Below, one piece after another: positions 57,134 through 64,000 of a stretch of DNA of 64,000 nucleotides. The notes under the pieces are model-generated. The model worked only from the letters and a program-made list of their open reading frames with translations, searched no databases and had not been told where the DNA came from. A program made the position numbers and the translations under genes. Position 1 is the stretch's first letter. Every line of letters begins with the position of its first letter. Origin of the DNA: Arachis hypogaea (Eukaryota > Streptophyta > Magnoliopsida > Fabales > Fabaceae). The stretch spans positions 79,488,687 to 79,552,686 of the forward strand of contig NC_092052.1 of NCBI RefSeq assembly GCF_003086295.3. The letters run 5' to 3'.

Positions 57134-59003
57134 ATGAATTCTCTTCCTTATGGCTATGAGTGTAGTTCAAACTATGTTGTAGGAAATGGAAGCTCCAATG
57201 AGGATGTGCATCAAGGATTTGGAAATCAAAGATGGGAGGATCCCCAAGCTTATGGACAATCTTCTTGACAACAACCTCCTCCGAATTCTTATAGGTATAA
57301 TCCTAATGCTAATGCATACCAATCCAATGTATGTGATGACCCTTATTGTGGTTGTCAACTACAATCATCATATGCATATGAACCCACTCCTCAATATAGC
57401 CCTGCACCAAATTCACATGCCTCACACCATCATTTAACTCCATATGACCATAATCCATACCCACCATATCAACCACCATATGAATCACATCTAGAGCTAA
57501 CACCATCCCAATATCAATACTTCCAAGAACCACAAACTTCACACACTACCTCAAGAATTTCACCAATATGAACCACCTTCCAATTACAACAATCTTCCCT
57601 CAACCAATGAACCCTCTCCTTCACCACTACCTCCCGATGAAGCCTTCATGTTAAAACTGAGAGACCTTGAATCTCTTATCTTAAGGCAACAAGAGGAGGA
57701 TGAAACTAAGTTTAAGGAGCTAAGAGCAAGGATGGCTGGCATAGTAGAAGCCGTGAGTCACCTAACATCCCACCTAAGCTCATGCATCATAAGTACTCCA
57801 ATTGGTGAACATGGAGAAATGATCAAGGAGCCTACTGAGGGAGTGAACTTGAAGCTCCATGGTGAGGAAGAAGAGTTGAAGCAAGAAGTGCAACAAGAGG
57901 AGAAGGTAGAGATTAGTGAACAAAAGGAAGTAGTGGGTGGATGTTTAGGATATATTGAGCACATAAACGAATCTCAAGTTGAAGAGCACTCTTCCAAGAA
58001 GTTTGGAGGGGATATTAAAGAGAAGAGTAATGTTGCGGAAGTAGACAAAGAGTCAAAGGAAATTGATCAAGAAGTGGATTCCATCACTAGTGATTTTTTG
58101 CCCACATTAATCAATCCCCTTGACGATCTTGTTGAACCTTCTCCCAGTAGGCTAGAAAGCAAGGTTGAGGAGGATGTGCAACCTCCAAGACCTATTGTGA
58201 GTGAAAAACTGGAAGAAGTGTCCCAAGCAACAAGCTCTCCTATCTATGATGATTCCGAATCAACATGTGATCCTTTTGAGCATGAAGAGTCCTTCCCCAA
58301 TATGCTTAGACTTGATGATGGGGTAGATTTCACTAGACCTCCTATCTATGATAAGAGTGATAGGGAAGAGATAGAAGAAATTGGTGAAGAAGAATGTGAA
58401 CTTGAGAAAACTTGGCTAGAGGAGGAACTTGAAAAACCTTGCCAAGTGGTGGAAGCCTCTAGAAGAGGATGGATGGGAGTAGAGCGTGCTTTGCCAAGAT
58501 CATTGGAAACCCCTCCACCTAGGTTATCATCCAATCTTTCATTTGAGTGGGTAAAAATTCTAACTCTTAGCTTTATTATCCCACTTGAGTATGATTTGCT
58601 TGAGACGGATGGCCAACTTAGGGCACTTTGCGGAATTAAGCGAAAAAGGAGGATGTTTAGTGGTTGGCGTTGTAAATCTAGACTCGTTATGGTTGTAAAC
58701 TCGAAATTGAAGAGCATGGATTGTTGTAATGCTCAATTAAATGGGTCTAGGAGGGTAGTTTGGTGTCTTTCTGAGAATTCAGCTTTCTCGTCACCCGAAC
58801 GGAATCAAGGCGATCAACTAGAAGATGGGTGCGAAGAAAAGATATGGGATCCTGGATCACATCATGGAAACTAACTTTCGGAGCTCATATCTTGGAGGGA
58901 ACCTCACCAAAGCTTGGTGAAGATGGTTGGAATTTTCGACAACCGATTGAAGGACAAGCACTCTTGGAGGTTCAAGGATGAATATAGGCATAAACCACCT
59001 TGA
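57134..59003 (+). pseudogene. Family F protein (unknown function)
   Basis: ATG 57134 opens MNSLPYGYECSSNYVVGN, an Asn/Tyr/Pro/His-rich region with one TGA near 57272 and a frameshift near 57550. From 57648 one frame runs 408 codons: a helical segment (LKLRDLESLILRQQEEDETK), a long Glu-rich acidic middle (EEEELKQEVQQEEKVEISEQ), then a conserved C-terminus (IPLEYDLLETDGQLRALCGI, LEDGCEEKIWDPG) shared with F1. A last frameshift near 58870 hides the true end, YRHKPP and TGA at 59001. I recognise no domain. It takes the place of gag-pol in a non-autonomous element. Confidence 0.65.
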
Positions 59004-59052
59004 CAAGGAGTCCCCCAAATGTCCAACTTAAGGACTTAAACTAAAAGTGCTT

Positions 59053-59115
59053 GGTGGGAGACACCCCACCATGGTAAACTCTTTCTATTCTCTTGTAGAT
59101 ATAATAAATGAATGA
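59053..59115 (+). other. Post-ORF hairpin and 14-codon ORF, F2
   Basis: GGTGGG-AGACAC-CCCACC followed by ATG 59071, opening MVNSFYSLVDIINE and TGA at 59113-59115. The same length and frame occur in F1. Confidence 0.6.
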
Positions 59116-59384
59116 ATTGGGTTCTATTGTATATAATTTCTTTACTTCTTAGTATATTTTGCATTGCTTGCTAAGGTGTTTATACATTCTATGCTTTAAT
59201 TAGGGATAATTCTTTGAATTTGAGTTTTTGCTTAGATTGCAAGTTTCCTCAATTTCTTTGAAGAATCCCCAATATTTCAAAATGTGTTTAATTTTGCATC
59301 TTAGCTGATTTTTTTTGAGTCTTAGAGAAGGTCAGGAGGATTATGAGCTCTTTTTGGTGCTCTTAAAAAAAAAAAACACCAGCC

Positions 59385-59890
59385 ACGCGCAAGCGCATAG
59401 TGCGTGTGCGCGTCGGCTGTGCATTTAAGCTTTCTGGGCCAAGGACCAGAGAGTTATACCACTTTTGGGCCAACTTTGTTCCTTAACCCACGCGGACGCA
59501 CGCTGTACGCGTCCACGTCCCTTTGTGTTTCCTTACCTACGCATTGGCGCACCTGGTGTCTCTGCGTCCCAATCATCATTTAGCTCATCCACGCGCAAGC
59601 GCATAGTGCGCGCGCACGTCGATGCATTATTGCATCACCCAGGCCAAAGGACCCGAGAGTTGTGCCAACTCTGGGCCCCTTTTGTGCCTCTAGCCTAGCA
59701 CAACCGCGCGGACGTGCACCGTACGCGTCTGTGCCAATTCCCAATTTTCCCATGTACGCGCAAGTGTAGATGGCACTTCCGCGCCCCTTCCTTATTCCCT
59801 CAACCACGCGGACGCGCATGGTGCGCGTGCGCATGGATTCAATTCCCACTTACCCCAGGGACGCGAAGCCCTACCGCATTCGCGCAGTCC
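59385..59890. repeat. CG-rich palindrome array, F2
   Basis: Words such as CACGCGCAAGCGCATAGTGC (near 59385 and again near 59590) and CACGCGGACGCGCATGGTGC alternate with GAGAGTTGTGCCAAC and AGCACAAC motifs. It is a variant of the A/C/D array. Confidence 0.7.
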
Positions 59891-60776
59891 TCCACTCTCT
59901 TTCTCTAACATCTCTCCCTCTTCTTTTCTCCCTAACCTGCGTTGCAACTGGCTCCGGCGACACCATTGCCACCGCCAACGCCCTCATCTCTCTTCCTTCC
60001 TCTCTTTCTCACTCTCACTGCTCCGCCCCTGCCCTGTCTTCCCTCGCCCCCTCTTTCTCACAGCACCTCAGCGTTGCCACAAGCACCGCCGCGACCTCCA
60101 CTGTCGCCGGTGCACATTCCGCTATATCACCAGGCCGCCGCTCCTACTCTGGCCGGTTCACTCTCCTTCCTCCACCATCCCTTCCCTTCATCTGCTCTGT
60201 TCAGTTTCTGCTTCCCATGTCTCTGCCTTCTCGTATTCTGTTTTCTTTACTGTTGTATTAATTCTGTAATTAGCTTAGTTAGTTAGAAATGCATGTTAGT
60301 CGATTAGGTGGTTAGAGAACCTGGGCTGAGTAGTGGATTTAGGCTTGTTTTAAATAATGATGATGCTTGAAAGTGTTGCCATCCATTGATTTTTCTTGCT
60401 TTGTTTATGCTATATGTTTGGCTGGTTTAATGCTGCTTTGTCATGCCTAGTGATACTGAGTCTTGTTCTAATTTGAACCTAATTCCCTGAATTTAATCTG
60501 GTCTGAAGCATTCGAATTCAGATTGCCTGCTTATTGAATGGTTCATTGTTGATGGAGTGATATTGTTTTTCTCGAAATCAAATTGAATTGTCAAATGCTA
60601 CACTTCAATTTTCCCTTTTGTTCTTGTTTCAAAATCCTGTTGTTGCTGAATTCCTATTTTATTTTGTTCATGATACTGTGCTGAAAGCCAGTATCTCTGT
60701 GCATTGTTTAAGGAAAGAATGCTGTTTGTAGCTAGCTGGTTTGTTTGAATTGCTTTCTGATGTTTGCTACTAAAAG

Positions 60777-60886
60777 ATTGGCTATTTGTTCAATTCATAT
60801 GAACTCACATATAGTTTTTGTGCTTTTGATTTTTAATGAGTTCATATGGAAATTGATTTGACTGTTGAGTTTAGGAAATAGCCAAT
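60777..60886. repeat. Imperfect inverted repeat, two perfect stems
   Basis: The outer arms ATTGGCTATTT (60777-60787) and AAATAGCCAAT (60876-60886) pair perfectly. The inner arms CATATGAACTCA (60796-60807) and TGAGTTCATATG (60837-60848) pair over 12 bp with a 29-nt loop. Confidence 0.75.
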
Positions 60887-61168
60887 TTACTGCTGAAATG
60901 CTGCCAGATTTTTCCTAACCATCTTTCATGAGTGACATTGCTTTAGTTGATGCAACAAACTTCAATTTGACAAAATTCTGTGTCAATAGGATTTTGTTTG
61001 CTAAATGGTTTTGGGAACTCCTCAAGAACAAGTTTTGGTCATGCTTATACTACTCTTTGTTGCTTACATGCATTGCATGGTTGAGTAAGCTTCTCGATTG
61101 GCCATTACTTGTAACTCTTTTAAGATTTCGTGCCTCTTTTTCATGAACACACAAGTTGAAAGTTTTCA

Positions 61169-61216
61169 ATCTATGTGGCTGATATTCATACATAATTTGC
61201 ATTAAGCCACATAGAT
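61169..61216. repeat. 12-bp stem hairpin at the F2/G boundary
   Basis: ATCTATGTGGCT (61169-61180) pairs with AGCCACATAGAT (61205-61216) across a 24-nt loop. Confidence 0.7.
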
Positions 61217-62607
61217 CATAAGGTTTCCCACTGCTAGAATCAAGAAAGAAGCAAAGGGTATCAACATTTATTCAATGCAAACTAATTATGCAACCTATCT
61301 ACATGCAATCTATCTAAATGAATGCAATTACTCGGTCAAAATAAATCAACTTCCAGGAAAACATATATGAGCATAAGGGCTAATGCAATAGCAATCAAAT
61401 CAAATCCACAATTGAATTGAGTTATTAAATATTTTTTTACAAACTTGCAAGAAAAGGTGATCACAGGTGGAGACATGTAATTGAGCAATCGAACCCTCAC
61501 CGGATGTGTATCCGCTGTAGTCGCTCAAGTGTATAGGGTCGATTCACTCAATTATCCCCTAATCATGCTTTCCAAGATTTGTTTTTCATCTAACAATCAA
61601 CAATTATTTCATGCATTCATACAAATATCATGAGGTCTTTGCATAAGGTTGTAATGGGGCTAGGGTCAAGGTAGGGTTAAATATGTGGTTAAGTGGACTA
61701 GAATTTTAATCTTTGATTAACCTAAACTTCCCACCTAACCTATGACATCCTATACAATTTAAGTGCTAAACTAAGTACCCATTCTTCACTTTTTCACATA
61801 CTCATGCATTTTCTTTTTGATCACCACACATATGCATTGATTTTTATTGAACTTTACTTTGGGACATTTTGTCCCCTTTTTATTGCTTTTCTTTTTCTTT
61901 TCTTTTCTTTTCATATTTTTTTCTTTTTATTTTTCTTTTCCATACTTTTTTTCTTTTTCTTTTCTTTTTCTCTTTTTCTTTTTGATTAACTTATATACAA
62001 AGGTATCAATGCATATGGTTTTACATTTAATTAACACATGAGTATGTACCCAATTCCTAATATTTTCAACAAAATACAGAAACACCCTTTTACCTCAACC
62101 AATGTCCCAAGTTTTTCCATACTTGAATGATACACACACTCACTAGCCTAAGCGAATCAAAGTTCCAAATTAAGGACATTTATTGTTTTTTGCTTTAAGG
62201 CTTGTAATGTGCTAAAGTTAAAGAACAAATTGGGTTAATCGTAGGCTCAAAGTTAGCTAACAAAGGTTGATAAAAGGTATGCTATTTGGGTAAGTGAGCT
62301 AAATAAAATAATTGCCTCAATCATATAAATGCATGTATACACAAAATAATGGACATATAGAATCAAACAAATCAAAGATTACAATCATAGAAAGAGAATA
62401 ATGCACACAAGAAGGAAGATAAGTTGTTATAAGATGTAACCACGTAATTAGCTTCAAATCTCAAAAGCTTGTGTTCTTAGCTCAAAACATGATCCACAAT
62501 GTATAGTTCAAGCAAATTCAATGAAAAGTTTTCACTCAAATCAATTAGGATGTCAATGCCCTATTAAGAATATTTTTCTTGGAGAATTTCATTATTTTCA
62601 CTAAGCT

Positions 62608-62608
<1 letters not shown>

Positions 62609-62680
<72 letters not shown>
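62609..62680. repeat. (TA)n microsatellite
   Basis: About 36 uninterrupted TA dinucleotides. Confidence 0.95.
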
Positions 62681-62684
<4 letters not shown>

Positions 62685-62770
62685 ACTGAAATTCCTGAAA
62701 GACCTAAAAGATGAATTGCAAAAGTGTTGGGATTAGAAGCTTGTCACCCAAAAATGCCGACTGGTCGGAC

Positions 62771-62804
62771 GACCTTCCCACACTTAAAAGTTTGCACCGT
62801 CTTT
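62771..62804 (-). other. Internal polypurine-like motif, G
   Basis: On the minus strand: AAGACGGTGCAAAC, then TTTTAAGTGTGGGAAGGT, the same cassette as at the env-like stop of A, C and D. Confidence 0.55.
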
Positions 62805-62867
62805 GGTGCATTCTGAGATGAGCAAAGGGGTATGGCGACTTCCTAGTTGCTACTTTCAGCTGGCAGG

Positions 62868-62924
62868 TCAACCGGTTGCTGCGTGTTCTTTTTCCCGCTT
62901 CCTTTGTTGCCTATGACAAAACAT
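62868..62924 (-). pseudogene. G shortened env-like ORF
   Basis: The ATG at 62924, one base after a splice-acceptor-like AG, opens only 18 codons (MFCHRQQRKREKEHAATG). As in F1, the large central part of the env-like ORF is absent although the flanking acceptor and polypurine motif remain. Confidence 0.45.
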
Positions 62925-63749
62925 CCTGAAAATAGAAAACAGGATAGTGATAAAAGTAAATGCAAAAGCAAGGAAGCCTAAATTTTTGGAATGAGGTAAA
63001 TCACTAGAATGGAGTGAGTGAATCAGTGTGACATTGAAGAAAAGAGTGCGTGAGTTCTAAATTGCATGCGGTTTTAGAATACATGCACACTAGCATAAAA
63101 AGCTTTGTCACAATTTACACAAAAGAAGAATACACTTCACTCATTCTAGTGTGCTTGAGATACTTTAAACTTGTAGATTAAGGCAACCAAACAAGCGATA
63201 AAGAAGCATGAAAGCATTCAAGCAAATATATAACATATGGTTGCATATGATCAAGAAGCATAATGCATTGAGGTAAATGCACAACATCCAATATCAAGAA
63301 ATTGCCTAGTCAAAGAAAAGGGTTCAAATCACATGGTGGCCAAATCATGCAATTCAAAAAGATTTAAGAATCTTGAGGGCAATTCTCATTCACTTGTTAT
63401 TCACAAATGTTCAACAAAGGAACTCAAAACCAAGTAGCAAAACATAACCTCAATAATAAAATCCAGTAATGAGTATAAACACAATGATGTTAAGATAACA
63501 TCCTATTTAGTAATCAGCAGCAATACACAGTAAACAAGATTAATAATCCAACACTTATAAAAAAAAATAGAAAGCAAAACGAAAATTTAACTAATTAAAT
63601 AACTAACTAACTAACTAACCAACTAAAAGAAATGGTAATAGATGGTGTTTGGTAGTGTTGGATGATGGTTGAAGAAGGGAAAGAAAAGGAGAGAAGAGAG
63701 AAGAAGGACAGAAATGGAAAGAGGAGAGGAAGAGAAGGTGGGTGAAACA

Positions 63750-64000
63750 GGGTAATCCACGCGTACGTGTGGTGTGACGCATTAGCGTGGATAGGTAAAA
63801 TGGTGTTGACGCACGACGGGTACGCGTGGGTCACGCGTAGGTGTGATAGGTTATTTAGAGAGGCGATGTGTACGCGTGCGTTGACGCGTGGGCCTGGGTA
63901 GGCTTGTGCGAAATGCACAATACTAGCCCAAAACTCGCACAACTCTCGGGTAAAATGTATGGAGGGATGAAATTTTGTATCCACGTGTACACGTGGGTCA
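63750..64000. repeat. CG-rich palindrome array, G
   Basis: Copies such as CCACGCGTACGTGTGG, GGTACGCGTGGGTCACGCGT and CCACGTGTACACGTGG, several with CG decayed to TG or CA. The GAGAGTTGTGCGAG and GCACAA words lie near 63910-63950 on the minus strand. Confidence 0.7.

Larger units (their letters stand above)
55843..61216 (+). mobile_element. Element F2 (pol-less family F), right end not resolved
   Basis: 5' LTR 55843-56974, perfect tRNA-Asp-type PBS, one long ORF, post-ORF hairpin, CG-rich palindrome array and a pyrimidine-rich region; no gag core, protease, RT or integrase is recognisable. It sits in the B env-like ORF, left target CCGGG. Its 3' part is interrupted or ended by reversed element G near 61216-61290. 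Confidence 0.75.
59891..61216. other. F2 distal non-coding region
   Basis: First CT-rich with a GC-richer patch at 59940-60235, then AT-rich. No supported gene. It holds a two-step inverted repeat (60777-60886) and a 12-bp stem hairpin (61169-61216). Confidence 0.5.
61260..64000 (-). mobile_element. Element G: reversed 3' part of an Athila/F-type element
   Basis: On the minus strand, from the right edge: CG-rich palindrome array (about 63750-64000), pyrimidine-rich region, splice-acceptor-like TTTTCTATTTTCAG before an ATG at 62924, polypurine-like motif at about 62771-62804, then non-coding DNA resembling the A, C and D 3' region (GTGAGGGTTCGAT near 61495). No polypurine tract or LTR is seen at the left, so that end looks truncated. 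The left edge is uncertain by about 70 bp. Confidence 0.65.

Noticed and set aside
59770..60261. Ser/Pro/Leu-rich ORF of 163 codons in F2, GC-richer than its surroundings, possibly a captured host exon
   Set aside because: No domain and low complexity; the equivalent part of F1 is only pyrimidine-rich. A captured exon cannot be excluded without a search, but the sequence gives no positive support.

Overview
The window is plant nuclear heterochromatin built entirely from nested LTR retrotransposons of the Ty3/gypsy Tat-Athila branch. I see no host gene, rRNA, tRNA gene or CRISPR array. The LTR start TGATGAGCGGATAATTTATA and the gag and env-like proteins match, from memory, the FIDEL family of peanut, so a legume and probably Arachis is likely; that name is an inference, not a search result.

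Layout, left to right. (1) 1-7165: 3' half of a Tat-lineage element T: pol remains with a second (archaeal-type) RNase H, a ~109-bp tandem repeat, an antisense spliced gene, and the 3' LTR. T sits inside the 5' LTR of A. (2) 7166-22083: Athila-type element A (5' LTR, tRNA-Asp-type PBS, gag, protease, RT, RNase H, integrase end, env-like ORF, 3' LTR). A reversed FIDEL-like fragment H (about 12572-15616) replaces part of its integrase. (3) 22084-24227: fragment F1 of a pol-less family F, the host of A and probably also of B. (4) 24228-55842: FIDEL-like element B with 5' LTR, PBS, long leader, gag and protease, but no RT, RNase H or integrase; its 3' end lies outside the window. (5) 29685-53886: complete Athila-type element C inserted in the B protease gene, with target duplications gcaag/gtaag. 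(6) 32227-43584: element D, same family as C, inserted in C gag with perfect gtcaa duplications; its 3' LTR is only 10 bp. (7) 55843 to about 61200: element F2 of family F in the B env-like ORF. (8) about 61260-64000: element G, minus strand, running off the right edge.

Inferred order of insertion: B before C before D; B before F2; F1 before A, and A before T and H. Every coding region carries stops or frameshifts, so nothing here looks autonomous now. Most stops whose ancestral codon can be inferred from a sister copy are C-to-T or G-to-A changes, as expected for old methylated DNA.

The most interesting content is non-coding and shared by position. A, C, D and F carry arrays of the palindrome ACGCG-NN-CGCGT on a 17-bp step downstream of pol; A, C and D carry related arrays in their LTRs. 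FIDEL-like B carries a different palindrome (TGGCGTTTAAACGCCA type) on a ~31-bp step at the same two places. All post-pol regions share a GGGAGACAACCC-type hairpin followed by an ATG. The env-like ORFs begin directly after a polypyrimidine-AG splice acceptor and end in a second copy of the polypurine tract. D keeps a 10-bp 3' LTR that still starts TG, ends CA and abuts an intact target duplication.
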